A DNA stretch of 64,000 nt from Serratia quinivorans (GTDB lineage: Bacteria; Pseudomonadota; Gammaproteobacteria; Enterobacterales; Enterobacteriaceae): assembly GCF_946227985.1 (NCBI RefSeq), contig NZ_CAMKGL010000004.1:186001-250000 (forward strand), read 5' to 3'. Positions 8,913-19,363 of the stretch are shown here, in pieces. The notes under the pieces are model-generated. The model saw nothing but the letters and a program-made list of their open reading frames with translations, ran no database searches and was not told where the DNA came from. A program made the translations under genes and the position numbers. Each line of letters opens with the position of its first letter. The stretch's first letter is position 1.

Positions 8913-9851
8913 TTAAACCAGTGTTTTTAACCCGAAGAACTTCCGGGCCGTCACCACATCATTGGCGATTTGCTGCTTCAGCGCATCGAGCGAAGCAAAA
9001 CGCTGTTCATTGCGCAATTTCGCGCGGAGCACCACGTCTATATGGTGCCCGTAAAGATCCATTGTGACATCCAGCAGGTGGACTTCCAGCTGCTGTCGCA
9101 CGCCGGCAACGGTTGGGCGTGTACCAATATTGGCCACGCCGGGGAGCGGTTCAGGCCCCAGGCCATAAACTTCTACCGCATAGACTCCCTTCACCGGGGC
9201 AACCAGGCGTTTCAGCGGCAGGTTGGCGGTGGGAAAGCCGATGGTACGGCCCAGTTCATCGCCATGTACCACCCGACCAGAAATACTGTACGGGTGACCC
9301 AATAGCGTTTCAGCCAATGCCAGGTCGTCATCGCGCAGCGCATTGCGGATTGCCGTGCTGCTGATACGTTGATCGCCCTCGCGGAAGGTCGGCGTGCTGA
9401 TCACTTCAAAACCGTATTCTTTCCCGGCTTTTTGCAATAGCGGAAAATCGCCCTGGCGGGTCGCGCCAAAGCGAAAATCATCCCCGACCATCAGGAATTT
9501 CACGCCCAGTTTCTCCACCAGCAGTTCGGCAACAAATGCCTGTGCCGTATTGGCAGCGAAACGCGGGTCGAACTTGACGCACAACAGGTAGTCAACGCCC
9601 GCCTGCGCCAGATACTTGGCCTTGTCACGCAAACGCGTGAGACGGGCCGGTGCCTTGTCCGCTGCAAACATTTCCAGCGGCTGCGGCTCAAAGATCATGA
9701 CCATCACTGGCAGCCCGAGGCGTTGCCCCTCTTGTTTCAGCTGCTCCAGCAACGCCTGGTGACCGCGGTGTACGCCGTCAAAGTTGCCGATGGTGAGCAC
9801 GCAACCATGGTGGCGTGCCCGGATATTGTGAATGCCGCGAATTAGCTCCAT
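8913..9851 (-). CDS. ribF: Bifunctional riboflavin kinase / FAD synthetase
   Basis: Makes FMN from riboflavin and FAD from FMN. The 312-residue protein has an N-terminal adenylyltransferase domain with GNFDGVHRGHQALL (about residue 22-35) and a C-terminal flavokinase domain with GFPTANL (about 205). Length matches E. coli (313). It is the first gene of the ribF-ileS-lspA-fkpB-ispH operon; a near-consensus promoter lies 30 nt upstream. Confidence 0.97.
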   Translation of the reverse strand: MELIRGIHNIRARHHGCVLTIGNFDGVHRGHQALLEQLKQEGQRLGLPVMVMIFEPQPLEMFAADKAPARLTRLRDKAKYLAQAGVDYLLCVKFDPRFAANTAQAFVAELLVEKLGVKFLMVGDDFRFGATRQGDFPLLQKAGKEYGFEVISTPTFREGDQRISSTAIRNALRDDDLALAETLLGHPYSISGRVVHGDELGRTIGFPTANLPLKRLVAPVKGVYAVEVYGLGPEPLPGVANIGTRPTVAGVRQQLEVHLLDVTMDLYGHHIDVVLRAKLRNEQRFASLDALKQQIANDVVTARKFFGLKTLV

Positions 9852-9880
9852 AGCTGGCTCAAAACAGTGGAAATCGCCGG

Positions 9881-9909
9881 ATTATACCTTGTACAGCGGT
9901 TAAGGTTAA
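9881..9909 (-). promoter_or_regulatory. Promoter of the ribF operon
   Basis: Minus strand TTAACC, 17-bp spacer, then a perfect TATAAT. It is 30 nt upstream of the ribF ATG. A sigma-70 promoter by match; start site not known. Confidence 0.65.
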
Positions 9910-10164
9910 CCCGCGATTGGTGCCTTTATGTAATAGACATACCATACCGGAGATAATCTGCAGGTGAAACGCCCTGACCGCAGTTTATCCGGCGACTCAT
10001 AGCTGATTATCGACCACGACCAATAGCTTGCGACCAATGCGCCAACTCATTGCTGAATTTTCTCGCGAAACACTGTATTCCCATGACCGAAGCTGGTAAA
10101 ATCCTGCCCCATCACAACGTAGCAAGTGCCGCCAGTACAAACGGCGCTTATTTGCACAAATCCG
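9910..10164. other. Divergent ribF/rpsT intergenic region
   Basis: Together with the two promoters flanking it, this is a 390-bp gap between ribF and rpsT. No further gene, small ORF with ribosome site or repeat was recognised. In E. coli rpsT has two promoters, so an upstream rpsT promoter could lie here, but none stands out. Confidence 0.4.
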
Positions 10165-10193
10165 TTGACAAACGAAGTCTAAAAGGGGATATT
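10165..10193 (+). promoter_or_regulatory. Promoter of rpsT
   Basis: Perfect -35 TTGACA at 10165-10170, 17-bp spacer, -10 GATATT at 10188-10193. It would give a leader of roughly 40 nt before the TTG start of rpsT. Confidence 0.75.
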
Positions 10194-10241
10194 CCTCGGC
10201 CTTCGAATTGTCCTCAATAGAATATATTTGGGAGTTGGACC

Positions 10242-10505
10242 TTGGCTAATATCAAATCAGCTAAGAAGCGCGCCGTACAGTCTGAGAAGCGTCGTAAGCA
10301 TAACGCTAGCGGCCGCTCAATGATGCGTACCTACATCAAGAAAGTAGAAGTTGCTATCGCAACTGGCGACAAAGAAGCTGCAAAAAATGCATTCCTCGTA
10401 ATGCAACCAATCGTGGACCGCAAGGCAGCTAAAGGCCTGATCCACAAAAACAAAGCTGCACGCCATAAGTCAAACCTGACTGCGCGTATCAACGCAATGC
10501 AATAA
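10242..10505 (+). CDS. rpsT: 30S ribosomal protein S20
   Basis: Small basic 87-residue protein ([18 protein letters not shown]...) of the 30S subunit. The start codon is TTG at 10242, with GGAG about 7 nt upstream. The rare UUG start is also found in E. coli rpsT, where it contributes to feedback control of S20 synthesis; conservation here suggests the same. It is monocistronic, with its own promoter and a terminator 26 nt after the stop. Confidence 0.98.
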   Translation: MANIKSAKKRAVQSEKRRKHNASGRSMMRTYIKKVEVAIATGDKEAAKNAFLVMQPIVDRKAAKGLIHKNKAARHKSNLTARINAMQ

Positions 10506-10530
10506 GCATTACGTTGTCAGCTTGATAAAA

Positions 10531-10554
10531 AAACCGGCTCAGGCCGGTTTTTTT
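10531..10554. terminator. Bidirectional terminator between rpsT and nhaR
   Basis: AAACCGGC-TCAG-GCCGGTTT followed by a T run on the plus strand (rpsT) and preceded by an A run that serves nhaR on the minus strand. Confidence 0.9.
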
Positions 10555-10572
10555 ACGTCTGCAATACCCGCG

Positions 10573-11472
10573 CTAGTATGCAAACAATGCAGAGAAGTCC
10601 TTGTTGCACACCCGCTGTACCGCCGGATGCTGGATCATGCGTTCGGCAAAGATGATGTAGTACTCTTCCTGCACGCTATCGATACGCCCAATCTCCACCA
10701 CGTCATCATCGTTATAGGTATCCTGCGCATACAGCGTCGGCGCAACGAAGATCGCGTTGTGGTACATGCCAAAAGTTTTCATCAGGGCCGCATCATCAAA
10801 CTCGCCCAGGATCTCCACCTGAATACCCTGGGTGTTAAACCAGTTCAGCAGTTTACGGCCCAACATCGAACGCCGACCCGGGATCAGCAGTTTTCGCTGT
10901 TCAAGGCAGGCGGGGAATGGCAGATCCGGTGCCGGTTGGCGGCAGAAGAAGCTGATGCCGCATTCACCCAGCTTGAGCGAAAACAACCCTTCCTGCTGGC
11001 TGGAATCTACCGGGCAGTCTGACAGGATCATATCCAGCTTATGCTGGCTGAGCTGCTCCAGCAGCATCTCGTGCGTCGACTCAAAGCAGCGCAGGTGAAT
11101 TTGCTCATTATCCACCACTACCGCCGTCTCCAGCACCTGACTCACCAAACGCTTGGACAACGCATCCGCTACCCCGACGTCGAACAGCAGGTTGGATTCC
11201 TTGCGGTAGTTAACAATATCCAGCATTTCCTGGCTGAGCATAAACATCTTGTCGGCATAGCGAAAAACCAGTTGCCCCAATTCGGATGGCACCAGCCCAC
11301 GCCCCTGACGCTTGAACAGCTTGCCGTCCAAACGTTCCTCCAGCGCTTTGATCTGGCCAGTGATGGTCTGCGGTGTCAGAAACAAGGCTTCGGCAGCGCC
11401 GACCACCGAACCTTCCTTGCAAACCTGCCAGAAGTAATAAAGGTGATTAAAGTTGATATGCGACATCCTCAC
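10573..11472 (-). CDS. nhaR: LysR-family activator of nhaA
   Basis: Sodium-responsive transcription activator. The 299-residue protein has an N-terminal helix-turn-helix ([22 protein letters not shown], about 20-42) and the characteristic NhaR effector domain ([21 protein letters not shown]). It is close to E. coli NhaR over its full length. Lies downstream of nhaA with a 194-nt gap, so it may be co-transcribed or have its own promoter. The first Met (codon 1) or the Met at codon 3 could start the protein. Confidence 0.96.
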   Translation of the reverse strand: MRMSHINFNHLYYFWQVCKEGSVVGAAEALFLTPQTITGQIKALEERLDGKLFKRQGRGLVPSELGQLVFRYADKMFMLSQEMLDIVNYRKESNLLFDVGVADALSKRLVSQVLETAVVVDNEQIHLRCFESTHEMLLEQLSQHKLDMILSDCPVDSSQQEGLFSLKLGECGISFFCRQPAPDLPFPACLEQRKLLIPGRRSMLGRKLLNWFNTQGIQVEILGEFDDAALMKTFGMYHNAIFVAPTLYAQDTYNDDDVVEIGRIDSVQEEYYIIFAERMIQHPAVQRVCNKDFSALFAY

Positions 11473-11666
11473 GAGGTGCTCTCCTTAACATTTCGTCATG
11501 GCAAACCCGCGGCCGTGACGAGCGACTAATGTCCTTTCCCTGTTTCAGACAACCTGTTGCTGCGTTCGTCCCAAACAGAACGGTCGAAGTTGTGCATATT
11601 TTATCCTGCACAACTCCGACCAGCTATTGTAGTGAGTCCCCACGAACAGGGGATCCCCTAAAAGGG

Positions 11667-12833
11667 TTATCTGACTCGCGGTAACGACATGCGCAACAGT
11701 CCATACCCGACCACTGCCGCCGTGGTTGATCCAATCAGGATCCCCAGTCGCGAATAGGTGCTCAGAACAACATCCGCATCGCCAAACGCCAGCGAAGCGA
11801 TAAATATCGACATGGTGAAACCAATACCACAGAGCACGGAAACGGCAAACACCTGTTTGAAACCAATTCCTTCAGGCAGCCTTGCAATACCCAACTTCAC
11901 TGCCAGCAGGCTAAAGGTGAAAATACCCAACGGCTTACCGATAAACAGGCCTGCTGCAATGCCCACTGGCAACAGGGAGGTCAGCCCGCTCAGTGACACG
12001 CCTTGTAATGAAACCCCCGCGTTGGCAAAGGCAAACAGCGGCAGTATAAGGAACGCCACCCACGGATGTAACTCATGCTCCAGCGTCTCGGACGGCGACG
12101 GCCCTTTCTTCACGCTCAGCGGGATCATAAAGCCGATAATTACCCCGGCCAGCGTCGCATGTACCCCGGACTTGAGGATAGCCACCCACAGTACCAGACC
12201 GACAATCATATAAAGTGAGGTTTTGCCCACGCCGCGCCAGTTCATAAACGCCAGCACTGCAATAGAGGCTGCCGCCACGCCCAATGCCGCCATCGAGACT
12301 TCGTGGGTATAGAACAGCGCGATAATCACGATGACACCCAGGTCATCGATGATCGCCAGCGCCAACAGGAAGACCTTCAGGCTGGTCGGTACGCGGTTAC
12401 CCAACAGCGCCATCACCCCGAGGGCAAAGGCAATATCGGTTGCCGCTGGGATCGCCCATCCCTGACGAGTAACCTCGTCCGCGCCGTTGAACATCAGGTA
12501 AATCAATGCCGGTGCCAGCATACCGCCCAGTGCGGCAATCGCCGGGAACACGGCCTTGTCACGCCCGGCCAATGAACCCTGCATCAGCTCACGCTTGACC
12601 TCCAGCCCGACCACCAGGAAAAAGATCGCCATCAGGCCGTCGTTAATCCACAACAGCAGTGGCTTGGCAATTTCCAGTGAGGACACTTTCACCATCACAG
12701 GCAAATTGAGGAAGGCGTGATAAATCCCCTGGGCAGGGGTATTGGCCATGATCAACGCGATAATCGCGGCTACGATCAGGATAATGCCGCCCGCGGCTTC
12801 CTGACGTAAAAATTGACGAATGATGTTGGTCAC
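11667..12833 (-). CDS. nhaA: Na+/H+ antiporter NhaA
   Basis: Electrogenic inner-membrane antiporter (two H+ in, one Na+ out). About twelve hydrophobic segments; the ion-binding aspartates are in AIIDDLG (equivalent to E. coli Asp163/164) and ATDIAFALG (Asp133). Start taken as GTG at 12833, because GGAGAG lies 9 nt upstream and the resulting 388 residues equal the E. coli length; an in-frame ATG 16 codons upstream would add a polar extension not seen in the family. Followed by nhaR, its activator. Confidence 0.95.
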   Translation of the reverse strand: MTNIIRQFLRQEAAGGIILIVAAIIALIMANTPAQGIYHAFLNLPVMVKVSSLEIAKPLLLWINDGLMAIFFLVVGLEVKRELMQGSLAGRDKAVFPAIAALGGMLAPALIYLMFNGADEVTRQGWAIPAATDIAFALGVMALLGNRVPTSLKVFLLALAIIDDLGVIVIIALFYTHEVSMAALGVAAASIAVLAFMNWRGVGKTSLYMIVGLVLWVAILKSGVHATLAGVIIGFMIPLSVKKGPSPSETLEHELHPWVAFLILPLFAFANAGVSLQGVSLSGLTSLLPVGIAAGLFIGKPLGIFTFSLLAVKLGIARLPEGIGFKQVFAVSVLCGIGFTMSIFIASLAFGDADVVLSTYSRLGILIGSTTAAVVGYGLLRMSLPRVR

Positions 12834-13013
12834 AATACGTCTCTCCAGAGCAGTGCGAGGCACAGATGGCCCCGCAAACAAAGTAATGGAATGAGTATAG
12901 ACGGCGAATCACTTCGATAAAATACGTTTATAAATGCTTTAAACATCGAAAAAACCGATCATATAACGATATATATCACACTTTTACTAGGGAAATTGAC
13001 AAGCGATCGGCAA

Positions 13014-13042
13014 TAAAAAACCCCGGCTTTGACACCGGGGTT
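13014..13042 (-). terminator. Terminator of dnaK-dnaJ
   Basis: Minus strand AACCCCGG-TGTCAAAG-CCGGGGTT followed by TTTTATT, 28 nt beyond the dnaJ stop. Confidence 0.88.
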
Positions 13043-13069
13043 ATGCAGTACGCTAGCAGAAACAGCAGT

Positions 13070-14197
13070 TTAGCGCGTCAGGTCGTCAAAAAACTTTTTC
13101 ACCCCATCGAAGAAGCTCTTCGAACGTGGGCTGTTTTTGTCACCGGAAGGGCCACCCAGGCTCTCCTCCAGTTCCTTCAGCAATTGCTTCTGCTTGTCGT
13201 TCAGGTTAACCGGGGTTTCTACCACCACGCGGCACAGCAGGTCGCCCTGGCTGCCACCACGAACCGATTTAACACCCTTGCCGCGCATGCGGAACAGCTT
13301 TCCGGTCTGAGTCTCTGCCGGCACTTTCAGCTTCACACGGCCATCCAGCGTCGGAACTTCAATCTCGCCGCCCAATGCCGCCATCGCGAAGTTAATCGGC
13401 ACTTCACAGTACAGGTTATTGCCTTCACGCTCGAAGATAGGGTGCGCTTTCACCTGAACCTGAACGTACAGATCGCCTGCCGGCGCGCCGTGCTCACCCG
13501 CTTCACCCTCACCCGCCAGGCGGATGCGGTCACCGGTATCAACGCCGGCCGGGATTTTCACCGACAGCGTTTTGGCTTTCTCTACCCGGCCGTGGCCGTG
13601 GCAGCTATTGCATGGGTCTTTGATGATCTGACCACGACCATGACAGTGCGGACAGGCCTGCTGAACGGTAAAGAAGCCCTGGCGCATCTGCACCTGGCCC
13701 TGCCCGTGACAGGTTGGACAGGTCACCGGCGAGCTGCCCGGTTTCGCGCCGCTGCCGTGGCAAACGCCACACTCTTCCAGCGTCGGGATGCGGATCTCTT
13801 TGGTCACGCCACGAACCGCTTCCTCGAGGGACAGCTCCATGTTGTAGCGCAGATCGGAACCGCGGCTGGCGCGCTGACGGCGGCCACCACCGAAGATGTC
13901 GCCAAATACGTCGCCAAAGATATCGCTGAATTCAGCACCGCCGCCAAACCCGCCGCCGCCGCCCATACCGCCCTGTTCAAAGGCCGCATGGCCGTATTGA
14001 TCGTAGGCCGCACGTTTTTGATCGTCAGTCAGGACTTCGTAGGCTTCCTTGATCTCTTTAAACCTGGCTTCGGCGTCTTGTTCCTGGTTGCGGTCAGGAT
14101 GGAATTTCATCGCCAGACGTTTATACGCCTTTTTGATCTCACGCTCTTCCGCCGTCTTGGAGACGCCGAGAATCTCGTAATAGTCTTTCTTCGCCAT
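13070..14197 (-). CDS. dnaJ: Hsp40 co-chaperone DnaJ
   Basis: Stimulates DnaK ATPase and delivers unfolded clients. The 375-residue protein has a J domain with HPD (KFHPDRN, residues 33-39), a Gly/Phe-rich linker (about 75-110), four CXXCXGXG zinc repeats ([32 protein letters not shown]; about 145-205) and the C-terminal client domains. Start at 14197 ([11 protein letters not shown]) rather than seven codons upstream, to match the family. Transcribed with dnaK; an inverted repeat sits in the 106-nt gap. Confidence 0.98.
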   Translation of the reverse strand: MAKKDYYEILGVSKTAEEREIKKAYKRLAMKFHPDRNQEQDAEARFKEIKEAYEVLTDDQKRAAYDQYGHAAFEQGGMGGGGGFGGGAEFSDIFGDVFGDIFGGGRRQRASRGSDLRYNMELSLEEAVRGVTKEIRIPTLEECGVCHGSGAKPGSSPVTCPTCHGQGQVQMRQGFFTVQQACPHCHGRGQIIKDPCNSCHGHGRVEKAKTLSVKIPAGVDTGDRIRLAGEGEAGEHGAPAGDLYVQVQVKAHPIFEREGNNLYCEVPINFAMAALGGEIEVPTLDGRVKLKVPAETQTGKLFRMRGKGVKSVRGGSQGDLLCRVVVETPVNLNDKQKQLLKELEESLGGPSGDKNSPRSKSFFDGVKKFFDDLTR

Positions 14198-14222
14198 TAT
14201 TTCTGTAACCCTTAACATGCGT

Positions 14223-14254
14223 GCACGGGCGTAGAGTTGCCTCGACGCCCGTGC
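14223..14254. repeat. Inverted repeat between dnaK and dnaJ
   Basis: GCACGGGCGT ... ACGCCCGTGC, 10-bp perfect arms separated by 12 nt, followed by a second small hairpin (CGGCC..GGCCG, 14268-14283). No T run, so it is more likely to affect dnaK mRNA stability or partial read-through to dnaJ than to end transcription. Confidence 0.65.
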
Positions 14255-14303
14255 TGGTTTGCGGTAACGGCCTCTCGGCCGTTCCGTGCCCGCTTAAGGG
14301 CGA

Positions 14304-16217
14304 TTATTTTTTGTCTTTAACTTCTTCGAACTCAGCGTCAACCACGTCGTCGTCTTTCTGCGCCGCGTTGTCAGCACCAGCATCAGCACCTTGCTGAGCC
14401 TGCTGCGCCTGAGCCATTTCCAGCAGCTTGCCGGAAACCTGCACCAGAGCCTGGGTCTTCGCTTCGATCTCGGCTTTATCTTCGCCTTTAACCGCTACTT
14501 CCAGATCTTTCAGCGCCGCTTCGATAGCCGTTTTGTCTTCCGCCGGCAGTTTATCGCCCGCTTCTTCCAACTGCTTACGGGTGCCGTGGATCAGGTGGTC
14601 GGCCTGGTTACGGGTCTGCACCAGCTCTTCGAACTTACGGTCCGCTTCGGCGTTCACTTCGGCATCACGCACCATTTTCTGGATTTCTTCTTCGTTCAGA
14701 CCGGAAGAAGCCTTGATGGTGATTTTCTGCTCACGGCCAGTATTCTTGTCTTTGGCAGACACGTGCAGAATACCGTCGGCGTCGATGTCGAAGGTCACTT
14801 CGATCTGCGCCATACCGCGTGCAGCAGCCTGGATGCCGTCCAGGTTGAACTGGCCCAGTGACTTGTTATCGTTAGCGCGTTTACGTTCACCCTGCAGCAC
14901 ATGGATGGTTACCGCAGACTGGTTGTCTTCAGCGGTAGAGAACACCTGGCTGTGCTTGGTCGGGATAGTGGTGTTTTTGGTGATCAGCGGAGTCATCACG
15001 CTGCCCATGGTTTCGATACCCAGCGACAGCGGGGTAACGTCCAGCAGCAGAACGTCCTTCACATCACCGGCCAACACGCCGCCCTGTACCGCAGCACCCA
15101 CCGCAACGGCTTCGTCCGGGTTAACGTCTTTACGCGGTTCTTTACCGAAGAAGTCAGCAACTTTCTTCTGAACCATTGGCATACGGGTCTGGCCACCGAC
15201 CAGGATCACGTCCTGGATGTCGGAAACCGACAGGCCTGCGTCTTTCAGTGCCACTTTCAGCGGCTCGATAGAACGCGCAACCAGATCTTCAACCAGCGAC
15301 TCGAGTTTTGCACGGGTCACTTTGATGTTCATGTGTTTTGGACCGCTCGCATCTGCAGTGATGTAAGGCAGGTTAACGTCGGTCTGCTGAGCAGAAGACA
15401 GTTCAATCTTCGCTTTCTCAGCGGCTTCTTTCAGACGCTGCATCGCCAACGGATCGTTGCGCAGATCGAAACCTTGTTCTTTTTTGAACTCTTCCACCAG
15501 GTAGTTGATCAGGCGGCTGTCGAAGTCTTCACCACCCAGGTGGGTATCACCGTTGGTTGCCAGAACTTCGAAGGTTTTTTCGCCGTCAACTTCGTCGATT
15601 TCGATGATAGAGATATCGAAAGTACCGCCACCCAGGTCATAAACCGCGATGGTACGGTTGCCGACTTCTTTGTCCAGGCCGTAAGCCAGGGCCGCAGCGG
15701 TCGGTTCGTTGATGATACGTTTTACTTCCAGACCTGCGATACGGCCGGCGTCTTTGGTCGCCTGACGCTGAGCATCGTTGAAGTATGCAGGTACGGTGAT
15801 AACCGCTTCAGTTACTGGTTCGCCCAGGTAATCTTCAGCCGTTTTCTTCATTTTCTTCAACACTTCAGCAGAGATCTGCGGAGGTGCTACACGCTGGCCT
15901 TTCACTTCAACCCATGCGTCGCCGTTATCAGCAGCCACAATTTTGTACGGCATGATGTCTTTATCACGCTGCGCTTCTTCATCCTGGAAGCGACGGCCAA
16001 TCAGGCGCTTAATCGCAAACAGGGTGTTTTGTGGGTTAGTAACAGCCTGACGCTTAGCAGGCTGGCCAACCAGAATTTCACCATCCTGGGTATATGCGAT
16101 GATCGAAGGTGTAGTACGGTCGCCTTCGCTGTTCTCCAGCACGCGCGCTTTACCACCATCCATAATTGCTACACAAGAGTTGGTAGTACCCAGGTCGATA
16201 CCAATAATTTTGCCCAT
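14304..16217 (-). CDS. dnaK: Hsp70 chaperone DnaK
   Basis: ATP-dependent chaperone of 637 residues. The N-terminal ATPase domain starts [22 protein letters not shown]; the phosphate loop [11 protein letters not shown] and the linker [13 protein letters not shown] are intact; the substrate-binding domain and lid follow, ending in an acidic tail (EFEEVKDKK). Length is one less than E. coli. It heads the dnaK-dnaJ operon under two sigma-32-like promoters and works with DnaJ. Confidence 0.99.
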
Positions 16218-16265
16218 CTAAACGTCTCCACTAATAAATTCATATTCGGTCAGGTTGCTAACCTA

Positions 16266-16292
16266 TATGTGGGCAATTTTTTGTTTTTCAAC
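16266..16292 (-). promoter_or_regulatory. Proximal sigma-32-like promoter of dnaK (P2 position)
   Basis: Minus strand GTTGAAA, about 12 nt, then CCCACATA. It resembles the heat-shock consensus (CTTGAAA - 13 nt - CCCCATnT) and lies where E. coli dnaK has its second heat-shock promoter, with the shared flank GGGCAGTTGAAA. Confidence 0.6.
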
Positions 16293-16341
16293 TGCCCAAC
16301 ATTTCAGTCTTAGCCGCGGTCAGCAACTGCGGTTGCAAATA

Positions 16342-16369
16342 AGATGGGGTCATACAATCGAGCATCAAG
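16342..16369 (-). promoter_or_regulatory. Sigma-32 heat-shock promoter of dnaK (P1)
   Basis: Minus strand CTTGATG, 13-bp spacer, CCCCATCT: an almost exact heat-shock promoter. It is about 125 nt upstream of the dnaK ATG, as in E. coli P1. Confidence 0.9.
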
Positions 16370-16541
16370 GGGCAGGACAAAAAAAAATTCTTTTTTATCG
16401 TCACTCAGATCATTGTTTCCTGTTCTGGGGATCATTATGATGCCGCGCGCTCTGATGGAAGTTATCAACTTTTCGGCCATTCAGACCATATATGAATTTA
16501 CTTCACTATTTTCGTTAATTTTCTGTTATTGCAGAGGACTT
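16370..16541. other. Rest of the divergent dnaK/satP intergenic region
   Basis: The whole dnaK-satP gap is 324 bp and holds the two dnaK heat-shock promoters plus the satP leader. The satP promoter was not recognised with confidence. An in-frame extension of satP runs through this region without family similarity or a ribosome site and is not coding. Confidence 0.5.
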
Positions 16542-17141
16542 ATGCACACCAACAAGTTGGCAAATCCCGGCCCTCTCGGCCTGATGGGCTTCGGGATGAC
16601 CACCGTCTTGCTGAACCTGCACAACGCGGGCTTTTTCCCATTGAACTCCGCCATCATCAGCATGGGGATTTTCTTCGGTGGACTGGCCCAGATTATGGCT
16701 GGCCTGCTGGAATACAAGAAAGGCAACACCTTCGGCATGACGGCCTTTATCTCTTACGGCAGCTTCTGGCTGAGCCTGGTCGGGCTGCTGCTGCTGCCGC
16801 GTCTGGGTCTGGCTGAACCGACCGACGCCGGCGTGCTGGGTATCTACCTGGCACTGTGGGGCGTCTTCACGCTGTTTATGTTCTTCGGCACTCTACGCGC
16901 CAACCGCGTGCTGCAGTTCGTGTTCGGCAGCCTGACGGTGCTGTTCGCTCTGCTGGCCATCGGTAACATCACCGGCAACCATGCGCTGCTGAACTTTGCC
17001 GGCTACGAAGGCATTATCTGCGGTGCCAGCGCCATCTATCTGGCCATGGCAGAAGTGCTCAACGAGCAGTATGGCCGCACGGTGCTGCCGATTGGCGAGC
17101 CAAATATCGACAATGTGGAACCTATCCGGGCAGTGGCATAA
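16542..17141 (+). CDS. satP: Acetate/succinate:H+ symporter
   Basis: Inner-membrane transporter of the AceTr (GPR1/FUN34/YaaH) family. The 199-residue protein has six hydrophobic segments and the family N-terminal signature [26 protein letters not shown]. Start at 16542 is supported by AGAGG five nt upstream and by E. coli SatP (188 residues); the extra residues are a C-terminal tail ([12 protein letters not shown]). Divergent from dnaK. A strong terminator follows. Confidence 0.95.
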   Translation: MHTNKLANPGPLGLMGFGMTTVLLNLHNAGFFPLNSAIISMGIFFGGLAQIMAGLLEYKKGNTFGMTAFISYGSFWLSLVGLLLLPRLGLAEPTDAGVLGIYLALWGVFTLFMFFGTLRANRVLQFVFGSLTVLFALLAIGNITGNHALLNFAGYEGIICGASAIYLAMAEVLNEQYGRTVLPIGEPNIDNVEPIRAVA

Positions 17142-17163
17142 GCGCCATTGGCCTGAAACAAGA

Positions 17164-17195
17164 AGCCCTGCGGTTGATTGCAGGGCTTTTTTTTT
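17164..17195. terminator. Terminator between satP and the MFS transporter gene
   Basis: AGCCCTGC-GGTTGATT-GCAGGGCT followed by nine T. It ends satP; its T run overlaps the stop codon of the convergent transporter gene. Confidence 0.9.
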
Positions 17196-18501
17196 AACTG
17201 TAGGAACCGGCGCGCTGTGTTTTGGTTTCGCTGTTTAGATCGCGATGCAGGTAGATCCCCAGCAGCAGTCCGATACCCGACAGCGCCAGCACATAGTAAG
17301 CGGGTGCTAACGGGGTTAACTTCATGATCAACGTCACAAATATTGGGGTTAAACCGCCAAAAATGGCGTATGCGACATTATATGAGAACGAAATCCCGGT
17401 AAATCGCACTTCCGCCGGGAAAGCCCTTACCATCACGTAGGGTACCGCGCCCACCACGCCTACGCTGAAGCCCACCAGCGCATAGCAGGCGAACAACATT
17501 TCCGGGTGTTCGCCCACCGTCCGATAAAATAGCCAACTGCAACCGGCCAGTAGCAGGCTGCCGACGATAAAGGTTTTGCTGGCACCAAAACGATCCGCCG
17601 ACAACCCGGCAATGATGCAACCGGCAATCAGCATGATGGTGGCGATGCTATTGGCCTGCAACGATAACGCCGGGGCGATGCCAAACTGTTTTTGCAGATA
17701 GGTCGGGGTCATCAGGATCACCACCACAATGCCGGCGGACAGTAGCCAGGTAAGCAGCATCGATACCACCACTTCCTTGCGATGATTGAGCACCACCGAT
17801 TTCAACGGCAGCTCTTCTGCCAGAGCCTTACGCGCCTGCATCTCGATGAAGATGGGTGTTTCCTGCAGCCAGCGGCGCAGGTACATCGCCACCAGGCCGA
17901 AAATACCGCCTAGCAGGAATGGGATACGCCAGCCACCGTCAATAATGGTCTGTTGACTGAGCGTGGTATTGATCACCGTCGCCACCAGCGAGCCCAGCAG
18001 GATGCCGACGGTCAGACCAGCGGTCAGCGTGCCGCAGGCAAAACCGATGCGCCGACGCGGCACATGTTCAGCAACAAACACCCAGGCCCCCGGCACCTCG
18101 CCGCCGATCGCCGCCCCTTGCAGCACACGCATCAGCAGCAGCAACAGCGGTGCGGCAATGCCGATGCTGGCATAGGTCGGTAACAGGCCCATCGCCAATG
18201 TCGGCAACGCCATCAGCAAAATACTCAGGCTGAACATTTTTTTGCGGCCGACCAGATCGCCGAAGTGCGCCATCACGATGCCGCCCAGCGGGCGGGCCAG
18301 ATAACCGGCGGCAAAAATGCCGAAGGTTTGCACCTGGCGTAGCCATTCCGGCATATCCGCCGGGAAAAACAGCTCGCCCATCACCGCCGCAAAGAAGACA
18401 AAAATGATGAAATCATAGAACTCCAGCGCACCGCCCAGGGCAGCTAACGTCAGAGTTTTGTAGTCTTGCCGGTTTAACCGGCGATTATTATCGTGAGGCA
18501 T
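17194..18501 (-). CDS. MFS transporter, metabolite:H+ symporter (ProP/ShiA-like) type
   Basis: A 435-residue, roughly twelve-segment membrane protein. The MHS-branch signature is visible: ALEFYDFIIFVFFAAVMGELFFP near the N-terminus, the loop 2-3 motif GDLVGRKKMF, and a helix 4 segment RVLQGAAIGGEVPGAWVFVAEH. Family members carry organic acids, osmolytes or shikimate with protons; the substrate here cannot be told. It sits between satP and mog, a position not occupied by a transporter in E. coli, and is convergent with satP. Confidence 0.85.
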   Translation of the reverse strand: MPHDNNRRLNRQDYKTLTLAALGGALEFYDFIIFVFFAAVMGELFFPADMPEWLRQVQTFGIFAAGYLARPLGGIVMAHFGDLVGRKKMFSLSILLMALPTLAMGLLPTYASIGIAAPLLLLLMRVLQGAAIGGEVPGAWVFVAEHVPRRRIGFACGTLTAGLTVGILLGSLVATVINTTLSQQTIIDGGWRIPFLLGGIFGLVAMYLRRWLQETPIFIEMQARKALAEELPLKSVVLNHRKEVVVSMLLTWLLSAGIVVVILMTPTYLQKQFGIAPALSLQANSIATIMLIAGCIIAGLSADRFGASKTFIVGSLLLAGCSWLFYRTVGEHPEMLFACYALVGFSVGVVGAVPYVMVRAFPAEVRFTGISFSYNVAYAIFGGLTPIFVTLIMKLTPLAPAYYVLALSGIGLLLGIYLHRDLNSETKTQRAGSYS

Positions 18502-18625
18502 AGGGTACCGTCGGAGGAGACTGTAAAAATAAAAGCCATCGGCTTTCTGTAAACGAATCCTTACTATAACGGCAAATTATTTTCACACCAGATCGGCTAG
18601 CGCTTATCTCACAAAAGGCTGAAAT

Positions 18626-19213
18626 TTAGAGGTTTATCTCGCGACGTGCATTCTTCGGACGAAATGCTGCTACCACTGCCGCCTCGGTTTCCACATAGGG
18701 TCCCTCAAGCAACTGAATGCAGTACGGCACGCTGGCGAAAATGCCATGCACCACCACCTTCCCCTGCTCGTCCTTAACCCCTTCCAGCGTTTCTTTGATC
18801 GACTTGGGTTGCCCCGGCAGGTTGATGATCAATGCCTGCTTGCGGATCGCCCCCACCTGACGTGAAAGAATGGCCGTTGGCACATAGTGTAGGCTGATTT
18901 GACGCATTTGCTCGCCGAAACCGGGCATCACGCGATCGGCAATGGCCAGCGTAGCGTCAGGCGTCACGTCGCGGCGCGCGGGGCCGGTCCCCCCCGTGGT
19001 CAGCACCAGATGGCAGCCCATTTCATCCACCAGCTCACACAGAGTTTGTTCGATCAACGTCTGCTCATCGGGGATCAGGCGGGTTTCCAGCTTAAACGGA
19101 GTGGTCAGCGCGCCAGTGAGCCATTCCTCCAGCGCCGGAATACCTTTGTCCTGGTAAACGCCGCCGGAAGCGCGATCAGAAACAGAAACCAAACCAATAC
19201 GTAATATGTCCAT
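18626..19213 (-). CDS. mog: Molybdopterin adenylyltransferase
   Basis: Adenylylates molybdopterin before molybdate insertion in cofactor synthesis. The 195-residue protein has the MoaB/Mog signature TTGGTGPARRDVTPDAT (about residues 72-88). Length equals E. coli Mog. Lies downstream of talB but behind a terminator, so probably has its own promoter. Confidence 0.96.
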   Translation of the reverse strand: MDILRIGLVSVSDRASGGVYQDKGIPALEEWLTGALTTPFKLETRLIPDEQTLIEQTLCELVDEMGCHLVLTTGGTGPARRDVTPDATLAIADRVMPGFGEQMRQISLHYVPTAILSRQVGAIRKQALIINLPGQPKSIKETLEGVKDEQGKVVVHGIFASVPYCIQLLEGPYVETEAAVVAAFRPKNARREINL

Positions 19214-19316
19214 GCGTAACCTCTACAGCCTGATGGGGTTCGGACGGGTTCGCTTCCCGCCCTGTTTTCAATTTTAGGAGTATAAAGTGTCTGCCTGCCT
19301 GCGGGATCTGCAAGCA

Positions 19317-19345
19317 TAAAAAAAGGCGGCCTAAGCCACCTTTTT
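19317..19345 (-). terminator. Terminator of talB
   Basis: Minus strand AAAAGGTGGC-TTAG-GCCGCCTTTT with further T; one G-T wobble pair. It starts 18 nt after the talB stop. Confidence 0.85.
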
Positions 19346-19363
19346 CTGCACTGATTGCCGGAA

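Noticed and set aside
13043-14215. 390-codon open frame on the plus strand opposite dnaJ
   Set aside because: Antisense shadow of a GC-rich, strongly conserved gene; no family similarity and no ribosome site.
14901-16313. 470-codon open frame on the plus strand opposite dnaK
   Set aside because: Long antisense frames opposite dnaK are a known artefact of its codon use; composition (Phe/Gln/Arg-rich) is not protein-like.
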